64,000 nt of DNA from Selenomonas sp. FOBRC6 (GTDB lineage Bacteria; Bacillota; Negativicutes; Selenomonadales; Selenomonadaceae): positions 1-64,000 of the forward strand of contig NZ_ALKG01000119.1 in assembly GCF_000286455.1 (NCBI RefSeq), in the 5' to 3' direction. The notes below the pieces were generated by a model. That model had not been told where the DNA came from. It was given only the letters and a program-made list of their open reading frames with translations, and ran no database searches. The stretch's first letter is position 1; each line of letters begins with the position of its first letter. Shown here one piece after another: positions 25,790-34,367 of the stretch. The translations under genes and the position numbers were made by a program.

Positions 25790-25818
25790 TTGCGTGGGAG
25801 AGGCAGGCGTGTTATACT
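25790..25818 (+). promoter_or_regulatory. Promoter of ispH-rpsA
   Basis: TTGCGT (25790-25795), 17-base spacer, TATACT (25813-25818). It gives a leader of about 70 bases before the ispH ATG. Confidence 0.6.
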
Positions 25819-25893
25819 GTTACTCAGATTGTGTGGATAGGATTCCGTATATATCGATTCATTGAGAATCAATATACGTTTTTGGTGAGGTCT

Positions 25894-26724
25894 ATGGAGG
25901 TTATTTTAGCTGAGCATCTGGGATTCTGCTATGGCGTGAAGCGCGCCATTGAGATTGCCCGAGAGAATGCCTCGCCGGATGGAACATCCAGTACGCTGGG
26001 CCCGATCATTCATAATCCGCAGATGGTGGCGCGCCTCAAAAACGAAGGCGTGGGCACTGTCGGCTCACTCGATGAGATGGAGGATGGGCTCGTCATCATC
26101 CGTTCGCACGGAGTGGGACCAAAGGTGTATGAGGAGGCGGAGTCACGCGGCTTAGAACTCGTGGATGCGACTTGTCCGCACGTCAAGAAAGCGCAGCTCT
26201 CGGCAAAGCTGTTGTCCGAGGAAGGATATACGGTCGTCATTGTCGGAGAGAAGAACCATCCGGAGGTCAAGAGTATCTTCGAATGGACGGGGCATGGTGC
26301 TCATATTATCGAGACAGAGGCGGAGGCAGAGGCGCTGCCCCGCATCGGAAAGCTCGGGATCGTCTCGCAGACGACGTTCTCAGCCAAACGGTTTCAGAGC
26401 ATTGTGTCGTGTCTCTTGGAGAAGTCGCGCGAGATTAAGATTCTGCGCACAATCTGCACGGCAACGGATCTGCGTCAGGCGGCAGCTTTGGAGCTCGCCG
26501 AGAAGGTTGACGTGATGCTTGTCATCGGCGGCAAGAACAGTGCGAACACCTCGCGGCTTGCCCAGATATGTGCAACAAAATGCAAAACATACCACATCGA
26601 AACTGTAGCAGAATTACAGGACGAGTGGATGAATCATGTTAATAAAATTGGTATTACAGCTGGTGCATCTACGCCGGACTGGATTATCAAGGAGGTTTAT
26701 AAACAGTGTCAGAGCAGAGCATGA
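25894..26724 (+). CDS. ispH: 4-hydroxy-3-methylbut-2-enyl diphosphate reductase
   Basis: A 276-residue Fe-S enzyme for the last step of the MEP isoprenoid pathway. The start at 25894 gives MEVILAEHLGFCYGVKRA with Cys12; an in-frame ATG at 25831 would add 21 atypical residues. Second cluster cysteine is in VDATCPHVKK and third in LRTICTATDLRQ. HGVGPKVYEE and NSANTSRLAQIC are conserved. Its final 19 bases overlap the rpsA start, an arrangement that I recall as common in Clostridia and Negativicutes, where the two are sometimes fused. Confidence 0.96.
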   Translation: MEVILAEHLGFCYGVKRAIEIARENASPDGTSSTLGPIIHNPQMVARLKNEGVGTVGSLDEMEDGLVIIRSHGVGPKVYEEAESRGLELVDATCPHVKKAQLSAKLLSEEGYTVVIVGEKNHPEVKSIFEWTGHGAHIIETEAEAEALPRIGKLGIVSQTTFSAKRFQSIVSCLLEKSREIKILRTICTATDLRQAAALELAEKVDVMLVIGGKNSANTSRLAQICATKCKTYHIETVAELQDEWMNHVNKIGITAGASTPDWIIKEVYKQCQSRA

Positions 26725-27875
26725 AGGAACTTTTGGAACAGGAAGATATGCCCGATATCCAAGAGCGTACGGTTGTCAAAGGGGAAGTCGTTCAGGTATC
26801 CCGTGATGAGGCGTATGTCGATATCGGCTACAAGCAGGAGATTCCTGTCTCTAAGAGGGAGCTTGCCGTTCCTGCGCCGGACGATGCACGCGATGTCGTG
26901 AAGGTCGGCGATGTGATTGATGTCTATATCAAGTCGCTTGGCGGTGATAACGGCGGTAGCCTGTCCAAGGTGGAAGCCGACAAGATGGCTGCATGGAAGG
27001 TCATCGAGGAGATCCAGGAGAAGGGCGAGACAGTCGAGGCAAAGATTGCGAAAGAAGTCAAGGGCGGACTTGTCGCCTACGTCATGGGACTGCGCGGATT
27101 CATTCCTGCATCTCAGATGGAGCTGCACTTCGTCAAGGATCTCGCGGTCTATGTCGATCAGACGGTAGAGGCGGAGATCATCGAAATCGACGTTCAGAAG
27201 CGCCGTCTCGTGCTCTCGCGCCGCAAGCTTCTCGAGCGTGACCGCGCGGAGAAGGAAGAGGCTGTGTTCTCGGTCATCGAGCCGGAGCAGACTGTGCGCG
27301 GCACGGTCAAGCGCCTTGTCGACTACGGTGCATTCATCGATATTGGCGGCGTGGACGGTCTGGCACATATCTCCGATCTCGCATGGCATCGTGTGAAGCA
27401 TCCCTCCGAGGTGCTCGAGGTTGGGCAGGAGCTCGATGTCTTTGTCAAGAGCGTTGATCGCGATGCAAAGCGCATCTCCCTCTCGGTGAAGGATACGCTT
27501 CCGGATCCGTGGGTGGAGAAGGCGGAGCAGTACGCCGAGGGCGACTTCATCGAAGGTAAGATCATCAAGCTGACGGACTTTGGTGCATTCATGGAGATCG
27601 AGCCGGGCTTTGACGGTCTCATTCCGATGGGCGAACTTGCCGAGAAGCGCATTGAGCGTGCCGATGAGGCTGTTCATACGGGCGATGTTGTGACGGTTAA
27701 GGTTCTCCGCATCGACACGAAGCGTAAGCGCATTTCGCTTTCGATCACCAAGGCGAAGCGCGACGCGGATCAAGCAGACATCAAGAAGTATGTGGACGAG
27801 CATCAGTCGGAACGGGCTGAGTCCAGCGAAAATACAGAAGGTCAGGTCGAGGCACATCTCGACTGGCTGAAGTAA
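26706..27875 (+). CDS. rpsA: 30S ribosomal protein S1 (four S1 domains)
   Basis: A 389-residue RNA-binding protein with four S1/OB domains, roughly residues 18-85, 103-168, 192-260 and 275-345. The third and fourth have the classical VRGTVKRLVDYGAFIDIGGVDGLAHISDLAW-like and IEGKIIKLTDFGAFMEI patterns. GTG start at 26706, with AAGGAGG at 26690-26696 (nine bases away) inside ispH; the ATG five codons later is too far. Shorter than the six-domain Gram-negative S1 and typical of Firmicutes. Confidence 0.94.
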   Translation: MSEQSMKELLEQEDMPDIQERTVVKGEVVQVSRDEAYVDIGYKQEIPVSKRELAVPAPDDARDVVKVGDVIDVYIKSLGGDNGGSLSKVEADKMAAWKVIEEIQEKGETVEAKIAKEVKGGLVAYVMGLRGFIPASQMELHFVKDLAVYVDQTVEAEIIEIDVQKRRLVLSRRKLLERDRAEKEEAVFSVIEPEQTVRGTVKRLVDYGAFIDIGGVDGLAHISDLAWHRVKHPSEVLEVGQELDVFVKSVDRDAKRISLSVKDTLPDPWVEKAEQYAEGDFIEGKIIKLTDFGAFMEIEPGFDGLIPMGELAEKRIERADEAVHTGDVVTVKVLRIDTKRKRISLSITKAKRDADQADIKKYVDEHQSERAESSENTEGQVEAHLDWLK

Positions 27876-27907
27876 GTTCAGATACAAATAATTCCATACG
27901 ATAACAG

Positions 27908-27934
27908 AGGAGTGATGAAACGTCACTCCTTTTT
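27908..27934 (+). terminator. Terminator after rpsA
   Basis: AGGAGTGA (27908-27915) pairs with TCACTCCT (27923-27930), followed by TTTTC. Seven-base loop. Confidence 0.85.
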
Positions 27935-27953
27935 CATGAGAAAGGAGGGGAAT

Positions 27954-29345
27954 ATGGCGAGAACGTATCCGGGCATCATCCTGCGCGTGCTGGAGGGGAG
28001 CATTGCAGAGGAACTGGAGCTTGTCCCGGGGGATAAAATCCTCTCGGTTAACGATATGCCGCTGCGCGACATCATTGATTTCAGCTTTGCAATGGCGGAC
28101 GAGGAGATCGAGCTCCTCGTGGAGCATGCGAATGGAGAGCAGGAGCTGATTGCATTCGACAAGGATTACGATGAGGAATTCGGCGTGGAGTTCGAGCGTG
28201 CGGTCTTCGACGGGATTCGCGCCTGCGCCAATCACTGTTATTTCTGCTTTGTCGACATGATTGCGCCGGATATGCGCCACAGCCTCTCCGTCAAGGATGA
28301 TGACTATCGCCTCTCCTTTCTCTATGGCAACTTTGTGACGCTGACGAATATGGGGGCGGCGGATTTTTCGCGCATAGAGCGCTATCATCTCTCGCCGCTC
28401 TATGTTTCTGTGCAGTGCACAAATCCTGTGCTGCGCGCGGAAATGCTGCGCTATAAGGGAGCCTCGGATATACTGGGGCAGCTGGCAAAGCTTGAGCAGG
28501 CGGGGGCGGACTATCATACGCAGGTGGTTCTCTGCTACGGGCTGAATGACGGGGAGGAGCTCGAGCGGACGATCCGTGACATTACGGCACGCCGCCCCCA
28601 TGCGCTCTCGCTTGCCATTGTTCCCGTCGGTCTCACGAAGCACCGAAGTGATCCCTTTCCGCTTGTCCAATTTGATCGAGAGGGCGCGGCGCGCGTGATC
28701 GATCAGGTGGAAGCGTGGCAGGAGCGCATGCGTGCGGAGGAGGGGCGCACCTTCATCTATCTCGGCGATGAATTCTACTTTCTCGCGGGGCGTGAGGTGC
28801 CGCTCACCGAGATGTACGATGGATTCCCACAGCTGGATAACGGCATCGGACTGACGCGCAATTTCATCGAGGAGTGGGTGAAGGCCGGTGTAGCGATGGA
28901 TGAGGAGGATGATGAGGCGCGCATTGCAGTCGTCAGCGGCACGGCGGTTGCGCCCGTGATGGAGCAGCTGGCACGCGAGCTCGACCCTGATGCACGACGC
29001 ATCCACGTGCTTCCTGTCGTGAATGAACACTTCGGTGCGACGGTCAATGTATCGGGGCTTCTTACGGGGCACGATATTATGCAGGCGCTCCAATCTCTCA
29101 CACATACGGTGGATGGGGTGTTGATCCCCGCATCTGCGCTGCGTGAGGGCGAGGATGTTTTTCTCGACGATATGAGTCTCGACGCGATGAGGGCGTCCTT
29201 TCCCTCTGTCCGCATCGAGCCTGTGGCGACGGGGCGGGACTATCGGGAGGCGCTTGCTGCATGGGGCGCGTACCATCGCGAGCGTCCGAGCGGGGGCTAT
29301 ACGTGGCAGAGCAATGCGGGCTATACGAAGCCTGCGGCAAGCTAG
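27954..29345 (+). CDS. DUF512 / PDZ-domain radical-SAM-like protein
   Basis: A 463-residue protein of a family usually found beside der in Clostridia. Start at 27954 with AAAGGAGGGG eight bases before. Residues 1-55 resemble a PDZ domain (GIILRVLEGSIAEELELVPGDKILSVND). Cys91, 95 and 98 in CANHCYFCFV form a CxxxCxxC motif as in radical SAM proteins, followed by KDDDYRLSFLYGNFVTLTN. The C-terminal 200 residues are DUF512. Function unknown; Fe-S chemistry is inferred from the cysteines. Confidence 0.88.
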   Translation: MARTYPGIILRVLEGSIAEELELVPGDKILSVNDMPLRDIIDFSFAMADEEIELLVEHANGEQELIAFDKDYDEEFGVEFERAVFDGIRACANHCYFCFVDMIAPDMRHSLSVKDDDYRLSFLYGNFVTLTNMGAADFSRIERYHLSPLYVSVQCTNPVLRAEMLRYKGASDILGQLAKLEQAGADYHTQVVLCYGLNDGEELERTIRDITARRPHALSLAIVPVGLTKHRSDPFPLVQFDREGAARVIDQVEAWQERMRAEEGRTFIYLGDEFYFLAGREVPLTEMYDGFPQLDNGIGLTRNFIEEWVKAGVAMDEEDDEARIAVVSGTAVAPVMEQLARELDPDARRIHVLPVVNEHFGATVNVSGLLTGHDIMQALQSLTHTVDGVLIPASALREGEDVFLDDMSLDAMRASFPSVRIEPVATGRDYREALAAWGAYHRERPSGGYTWQSNAGYTKPAAS

Positions 29346-29365
29346 TTAAGGAGAGGAGTGAGCAG

Positions 29366-30691
29366 ATGAGCAAGCCCATAGTGGCGGTTGTCGGACGGCC
29401 GAATGTCGGCAAATCGACGCTGTTCAACCAGATCGGCAAGAAGCGCGTTTCAATTGTCGATGATATGCCGGGGGTAACGCGCGACCGCATCTATATGGAT
29501 GCGGAGTGGCTGAATCACGAGTTTACAATTATTGATACGGGGGGCATCGAGTTCGACGAGAGTGACCACATCCTTCGCTCGATGCGCAGTCAGGCAGAGC
29601 TGGCGATGGAGGAGGCGGATGTCATCCTCTTCCTCGTCGACGGGCGTGCGGGTCTGACCTCCTCGGATGAGGAGGTGGCGCGCCTTCTGCGGCGGACGAA
29701 GAAGCCCGTCATCCTTGCGGTCAACAAGATCGACAGCTTTGACCGTGAATCGTTGATCTACGATTTTTATGCGCTGGGGCTTGGTGACCCGATTCCCATC
29801 TCCGCGTCGAATGCTATGAATCTCGGCGACCTGCTCGATGCAATCGTTGCGGCATTCCCCGAGGAGATGAGCGATGGGACGGAGTCCGACGAGATTGCAA
29901 TCGCTGTTGTTGGGCGCCCGAATGTTGGCAAGTCATCTCTTGTCAACCGTCTGCTTGGCGAGGAGCGTGTCATCGTCAGCGATGTGCCCGGAACGACGCG
30001 GGATGCAATCGACACGCATTTCACGCGGGATGGCGCGAAGTACCTGCTCATCGACACGGCGGGGATGCGCCGCAAGGGGAAGATCACCCTGCCCGTGGAG
30101 CGTTACAGCGTCATGCGTTCGCTGCGCGCAATCGACCGCGCGGGCGTGGTGCTCATGGTCATCAATGCCGCCGAGGGGATTCTCGAGCAGGATACGAAAA
30201 TTGCGGGCTACGTCCATGAGTCCGGCAAGGGCGTTATCATTGTCGTGAACAAATGGGATATTTTCCCCGAAAAGCACGATAAGTCGACGCTCCGCTTTAC
30301 GGACGATCTGCGCGAGAAGCTCGGCTTCCTGCAATACGCACCTGTTCTTTACACCTCGGCACTCACGGGACAGCGCGTTGAGCGCGTGACGGAGCTGGTC
30401 AAATATGTTGCGGAGCAGCAGTCCATGCGCATTAAGACGAGCGTACTCAACGAACTCATCCGCGATGCGGTCTCGGTCAATCCGCCGCCGACGAAGAAGG
30501 GCAAGCAGCTCAAGATCCTTTTCGTCACACAGGTGGGGATTGCGCCGCCGACGTTCATCGTGTTTGTGAATGATCCCGAGCTCATGCACTTCTCCTACCT
30601 GCGCTTCATTGAGAATCGTCTGCGTGAGAGCTTTGGCTTCGAGGGAACGCCGCTGCGCCTTGTCGTGCGCGCACGCAAGGAGGAGGAATGA
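29366..30691 (+). CDS. der: Ribosome-assembly GTPase Der (EngA)
   Basis: A 441-residue protein with two tandem GTPase domains and a KH-like C-terminal domain, needed for 50S subunit assembly. First G1 motif VGRPNVGKSTLFNQ (residues about 9-22), switch region DDMPGVTRDR, NKID; second G1 VGRPNVGKSSLVNRL, VPGTTRDAIDT and NKWD. Start at 29366 after GAGAGGAG. Overlaps plsY by 4 bases. Confidence 0.97.
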   Translation: MSKPIVAVVGRPNVGKSTLFNQIGKKRVSIVDDMPGVTRDRIYMDAEWLNHEFTIIDTGGIEFDESDHILRSMRSQAELAMEEADVILFLVDGRAGLTSSDEEVARLLRRTKKPVILAVNKIDSFDRESLIYDFYALGLGDPIPISASNAMNLGDLLDAIVAAFPEEMSDGTESDEIAIAVVGRPNVGKSSLVNRLLGEERVIVSDVPGTTRDAIDTHFTRDGAKYLLIDTAGMRRKGKITLPVERYSVMRSLRAIDRAGVVLMVINAAEGILEQDTKIAGYVHESGKGVIIVVNKWDIFPEKHDKSTLRFTDDLREKLGFLQYAPVLYTSALTGQRVERVTELVKYVAEQQSMRIKTSVLNELIRDAVSVNPPPTKKGKQLKILFVTQVGIAPPTFIVFVNDPELMHFSYLRFIENRLRESFGFEGTPLRLVVRARKEEE

Positions 30692-31272
30692 TGACGGACT
30701 ATATACTCGCGGCGGTAATTGCCTATCTGATCGGCTCGATTCCAAGCGGGCTGATTCTCGGAAAACTCTTTTGGCATACGGATCTGCGTGAGCACGGCAG
30801 CCACAATATTGGCGCGACGAATGCGTGGCGGACGCTCGGGAAGGGCGCCGGCATTGCAGTATTCATTGCAGACAGCCTCAAGGGACAGGCGGGTGTTGCA
30901 CTGGGGCTCGTCCTCGCAGGGACGCCGCTCGCGGCGGTGCTCGGCGGGCTCTTTGCCATCATCGGACACAGCTTCTCCATCTTCCTGGGCTTTCACGGAG
31001 GGAAGGGCGTTGCGACATCGCTCGGCGTTTTGACGATGCTGATGGGGGATGTGACATTCATTGTATTTGTCGTTTGGTTTACGATTGTTTATATGACACG
31101 CTATGTTTCCCTCGGCTCGGTGGTCGCGGGTTTTCTTACACCGATTCTTGCGGCGCTCTACGGCTATCCGATGGAATATGTGCTGTTTACCGTGATTGCT
31201 GCGATTCTTGTCATCGTTCGACATCGTGAGAACATCAAACGACTGATGAACGGGACGGAGAATAAAATTTAA
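30688..31272 (+). CDS. plsY: Acyl-phosphate:glycerol-3-phosphate acyltransferase
   Basis: A 194-residue inner-membrane enzyme that makes lysophosphatidic acid from acyl phosphate. The three PlsY motifs are visible: GSIPSGLILGK, HGSHNIGATNAWR and GHSFSIFLGFHGGKGVATSLG. About five membrane helices. Start may be either of two adjacent ATGs (30688 or 30691), both beside AGGAGGA. Confidence 0.95.
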   Translation: MMTDYILAAVIAYLIGSIPSGLILGKLFWHTDLREHGSHNIGATNAWRTLGKGAGIAVFIADSLKGQAGVALGLVLAGTPLAAVLGGLFAIIGHSFSIFLGFHGGKGVATSLGVLTMLMGDVTFIVFVVWFTIVYMTRYVSLGSVVAGFLTPILAALYGYPMEYVLFTVIAAILVIVRHRENIKRLMNGTENKI

Positions 31273-31285
31273 TCCGTGCTTTTAT

Positions 31286-31314
31286 TTGGCGATTGCGTTC
31301 AGATATGCTATACT
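31286..31314 (+). promoter_or_regulatory. Promoter of the ACT protein-hom-thrB operon
   Basis: TTGGCG (31286-31291), 17-base spacer, TATACT (31309-31314). It lies 48 bases ahead of the ATG at 31362. Confidence 0.6.
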
Positions 31315-31361
31315 TTGACTGTCTACAAGAAAGGGCTTTCTATCCATTGGAGGAATAATTC

Positions 31362-31808
31362 ATGAAAATTGATATGACGGGCGTCTATCTCGTACGCGAG
31401 GAGATTCTGCCAAAAGCAATTAAGAAGACGATTCTTGCAAAGGAGCTCATCAACAGCGGGGAAGTCCGGACAGTCAATGAGGCAGTCGAAAAGGCGAATC
31501 TCAGTCGCAGCGCGTACTACAAGTACAAGGACTATGTGTATTCGTTCTTTGAGGCGACGCGCGATAAGATTGTTACACTTGCTCTTCTCATCAGTCATCG
31601 TCCGGGTACACTGCAAGATGTTTTGCGCGTCATTGCCGAGGAGGGCGGGAATGTTCTGACGATCAATCAGGGGCTTCCGGCGCGGGGGGCAGCAACGGTA
31701 CATATCTCCCTCGAGACGGCAAAGCTGCGCAGCGATTTTCAGACCTTGCTCGAAAAAGTGGATGTGGTCGACGGCGTGCAGCGGCTAGAAGTAATTGGAC
31801 AGGCCTGA
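31362..31808 (+). CDS. ACT domain protein, UPF0735 (PheB-like)
   Basis: A 148-residue protein: an N-terminal helical part (LPKAIKKTILAKELINSGEVRTVNEAVEKANLSRSAYYKYKDYV), resembling a small helix-turn-helix, followed by an ACT domain (ALLISHRPGTLQDVLRVIAEEGGNVLTINQ). In Firmicutes it is commonly placed before hom/thrB, as here. An amino acid-binding regulatory role in the aspartate family is inferred from ACT and context. Confidence 0.9.
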   Translation: MKIDMTGVYLVREEILPKAIKKTILAKELINSGEVRTVNEAVEKANLSRSAYYKYKDYVYSFFEATRDKIVTLALLISHRPGTLQDVLRVIAEEGGNVLTINQGLPARGAATVHISLETAKLRSDFQTLLEKVDVVDGVQRLEVIGQA

Positions 31809-31825
31809 CTGGGGGATGAAATTTG

Positions 31826-33127
31826 GTGAATACGATTAAGATTGCACTGCTCGGTGCGGGAACGGTCGGCTCCGGCGTGGTGCGCACGCTCGCGATGAAT
31901 GCACACACGATTACGGGACGCAGCGGCGCACATATTGAGATCGCAAAGATTCTCGTGCGCGATGCAAAAAAACATCGTCCCGAGGCTGAGGGCATTGCGC
32001 TTACAGACAATTTTGACGAGATCCTGAATGATGCGGAGATCTCGGTTGTGGTCGAGGTGATGGGCGGACTCACGCCCGCCAAGGACTATATGCTGCGTGC
32101 GATGGCGGCGGGCAAGCACGTCGTCACGGCGAATAAGGATGTCATTGCAGAGCATCTTGCCGAGCTCTATGCTGCAGCGGCTGAGAACAATGTCGACTTC
32201 CTCTATGAGGCGAGCGTCGGCGGGGGCATTCCCATCATCAAGCCGCTGAAGGAGTGCCTGACGGCGAACAGCATCTCGGAGATTATGGGGGTTGTCAACG
32301 GGACGACGAACTATATGCTGACGAAGATGACGGAGAAGCACGTCAGCTATGATGCCGTCCTGCGTCGTGCGCAGGAAAAGGGCTATGCGGAGGCAAACCC
32401 CGCGGCGGATGTGGATGGTCTCGATGCCGCACGCAAGGCGGCTATTCTCGCCTCACTCGCCTTTGATACGGTCATCGGCTTCGAAGATGTCTCCGTTGAG
32501 GGCATTTCGCATATCACCGAGGACGATATCGACTACGGACTCAATCTCGGCTACGTCATTAAACTCCTCGCGGTTGGTCGCAATACGGAGGAGGGAATCG
32601 ACGTCCGTGTCCACCCCGTCTTCCTGCCGAAGACGCATCCGCTTGCCTCGGTGAACGGGGTGTTCAATGCGATCTTTGTGCGCGGTAATGTCATCGGTGA
32701 CGCCATGTTTTACGGGCGCGGTGCGGGTTCGCTGCCAACGGCGTCAGCGGTGGTTGCGGATATCATCGAGATTGCGCGTGATATTGTGTCCGGTACAACA
32801 GGACGCATGAAGTACAAGATCGGGGAGAGAAAGAAGCTCTGTCCCGTGGAAAAGACGAAGTCCTCCTACTATCTGCGTCTCGTCGTCGCCGATGAGCCGG
32901 GTGTCCTCGGAGAGATTGCAACGACATTCGGGCGTGCGGGAGTCAGCCTCAAGTCCGTCATCCAGGCGCGCTGGACGGAGAACGGGGATGCGGAGATCGT
33001 CGCCGTGACCCATGTTGTCACACATGCGGCGGCATCCGCAGCTGTCGAGGCGCTACAGGCGCTCCCCGTCGTACGTGAGGTGCGCAGCTTGATTCGCGTT
33101 GCGGACGGGCAGGAGGATCTGCTATGA
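31826..33127 (+). CDS. hom: Homoserine dehydrogenase
   Basis: A 433-residue NAD(P)-dependent enzyme reducing aspartate semialdehyde to homoserine. Start taken as GTG at 31826, nine bases after GGGGGATG; a TTG one codon upstream is possible. NAD fold IALLGAGTVGSGVV, catalytic KPLKECLTANSISEIMGVVNGTTNYML, and YGRGAGSLPTASAVVADI. The C-terminal 75 residues are an ACT domain (YLRLVVADEPGVLGEIATTFGRAGVS), the site of threonine feedback in this class. Overlaps thrB by 4 bases. Confidence 0.96.
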   Translation: MNTIKIALLGAGTVGSGVVRTLAMNAHTITGRSGAHIEIAKILVRDAKKHRPEAEGIALTDNFDEILNDAEISVVVEVMGGLTPAKDYMLRAMAAGKHVVTANKDVIAEHLAELYAAAAENNVDFLYEASVGGGIPIIKPLKECLTANSISEIMGVVNGTTNYMLTKMTEKHVSYDAVLRRAQEKGYAEANPAADVDGLDAARKAAILASLAFDTVIGFEDVSVEGISHITEDDIDYGLNLGYVIKLLAVGRNTEEGIDVRVHPVFLPKTHPLASVNGVFNAIFVRGNVIGDAMFYGRGAGSLPTASAVVADIIEIARDIVSGTTGRMKYKIGERKKLCPVEKTKSSYYLRLVVADEPGVLGEIATTFGRAGVSLKSVIQARWTENGDAEIVAVTHVVTHAAASAAVEALQALPVVREVRSLIRVADGQEDLL

Positions 33128-34068
33128 ATGAGCGATCCATACGGGTGCGCGTTCCTGCGACAAGTGCGAATCTCGGCCCGGGGTTTGACGCGTTGGGGGT
33201 TGCCTGTACGCTGTATAACGAAATGACGCTGACGCTCACGCACGAAAAGGGGCTTCATATCTCTGCGCGCGGCGAAGGCGCGGCGTATATTCCGGGCGAT
33301 GAGCGCAATATCGTATGGAAATCCATTCAATATCTTCTCCAGCGTGCCGACCGTGCGGAGGAGTTCCAGGGCGCAAAGATCCGCATGAACAATCGGATCC
33401 CGCTGTCACGTGGACTCGGCAGCAGCGCAACGGCGATTGTGGCGGGGCTTACTGCGGCAAACGCCATTGTCGGAAGCCCCTTCGACCGTCAGGATCTCCT
33501 GCAGCTGGCGACGGATATTGAGGGACATCCCGACAACGTTGCTCCTGCGATTTTCGGCGGCTTTACGGTGAATACCGTGACAAACGGTCATGTGGAATGT
33601 TTTTCCTTCCTGCCGCGCATCTTTATGCGTTTTGTCGTCATGGTGCCGGACTTCTATCTCTCGACAAAATCTGCGCGCGAGGTACTGCCCGCCGAAGTTC
33701 CGATGAAGGACGCCATATTCAACGTCAGCCATGCTGCGATGATGGTTGCGGCACTCGCGCGCGGTTCGGAGAAGCATCTCGGCAATGCCTTTGAGGACGC
33801 ACTCCATCAAAACTATCGCGCGTCCCTCATCCCGGGCATGTTTGATGTCTTTGCCGCAGCGAAGAAGGCTGGTGCCTACGGTGCAGTCTTGAGCGGGGCG
33901 GGACCCTGCCTCATCGCCTTTGTTCCTGAGCATCGCAAATGCACGGAGGAAGTGGCGGCGGCGATGCAGGAGGCATTTCGCGCGCATGATGTCACGGCGC
34001 GCCCGCTGCACCTGCGCCTCGATACGAAGGGAGCGCGCATCCTGCGGCCGCAGCAGCGAAAGAGATGA
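33124..34068 (+). CDS. thrB: Homoserine kinase
   Basis: A 314-residue GHMP kinase phosphorylating homoserine for threonine synthesis. VRVPATSANLGPGFDALGVA and the ATP loop IPLSRGLGSSATAIVAGLTAAN are diagnostic; HPDNVAPAIFGG also fits. The family is usually about 300 residues. Starts with ATGA at the hom stop. No terminator directly follows; a palindromic element begins three bases after the stop. Confidence 0.96.
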   Translation: MNERSIRVRVPATSANLGPGFDALGVACTLYNEMTLTLTHEKGLHISARGEGAAYIPGDERNIVWKSIQYLLQRADRAEEFQGAKIRMNNRIPLSRGLGSSATAIVAGLTAANAIVGSPFDRQDLLQLATDIEGHPDNVAPAIFGGFTVNTVTNGHVECFSFLPRIFMRFVVMVPDFYLSTKSAREVLPAEVPMKDAIFNVSHAAMMVAALARGSEKHLGNAFEDALHQNYRASLIPGMFDVFAAAKKAGAYGAVLSGAGPCLIAFVPEHRKCTEEVAAAMQEAFRAHDVTARPLHLRLDTKGARILRPQQRKR

Positions 34069-34071
34069 TTT

Positions 34072-34237
34072 AGGGAATCACTGATAAATTCAGCGCCGCC
34101 ATCTTAACGCATCTTTTTTGCCCGAACTTTGTTGGCAAATCCTCCACATAGCCTCTGCTATGCGTCCGGTTTGCCGCCTCGTTCGGACGAAAAAATCTGC
34201 GCTAATCTGACGGACTTCATTTTATCAGTGATTCCCT
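34072..34237 (+). repeat. 166-bp near-palindromic element with 17-bp perfect terminal repeats
   Basis: Terminal arms AGGGAATCACTGATAAA (34072-34088) and its exact complement (34221-34237). Inner parts also pair imperfectly: the CCGAAC/GTTCGG region with T6/A6 tracts, and GGCAAA...CATAGC (34134-34153) with GCTATG...TTTGCC (34158-34176) around a CTCT loop exactly at the centre. The whole could fold as one long hairpin. There is no transposase and no believable gene inside. A MITE-like or REP-like element is the best reading. A shorter related hairpin is at 59291. I cannot count genome copies. Confidence 0.75.
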
Positions 34238-34240
34238 CGT

Positions 34241-34290
34241 ACCGACCTTACAGTTCTTTTACGGCGATCTGTGAGGTCGGTTTATTTTTT
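34241..34290 (+). terminator. Terminator after thrB
   Basis: A 13-pair stem with one wobble: ACCGACCTTACAG (34241-34253) with CTGTGAGGTCGGT (34269-34281), then TTATTTTTTG. Together with the element before and the promoter after, this accounts for the 299-base gap between thrB and argC. Confidence 0.8.
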
Positions 34291-34300
34291 GAAAAAAGGC

Positions 34301-34340
34301 TTGAAAACTTATGCAGTAAAGATGTATAATTATAAAATCT
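34301..34340 (+). promoter_or_regulatory. Promoter of the arginine operon with a possible ArgR box
   Basis: TTGAAA (34301-34306), 18-base spacer, TATAAT (34325-34330). The bases 34321-34338 (GATGTATAATTATAAAAT) fit an ARG-box pattern (TG-N-AT-4W-AT-N-CA) except for the C of the last CA, and would cover the -10. The ArgR assignment is inference. Confidence 0.55.
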
Positions 34341-34367
34341 TTTCGAAGATGAAACGGAGGGGATGAA

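Noticed and set aside
26709-29276. 855-codon open frame on the minus strand across rpsA and the DUF512 gene
   Set aside because: Antisense to two conserved genes and a terminator, no recognisable domain, and composition typical of a shadow frame.
34129-34329. Small plus-strand frame inside the palindromic element
   Set aside because: It reads through the palindrome and a terminator, and has no ribosome binding site or sensible composition.
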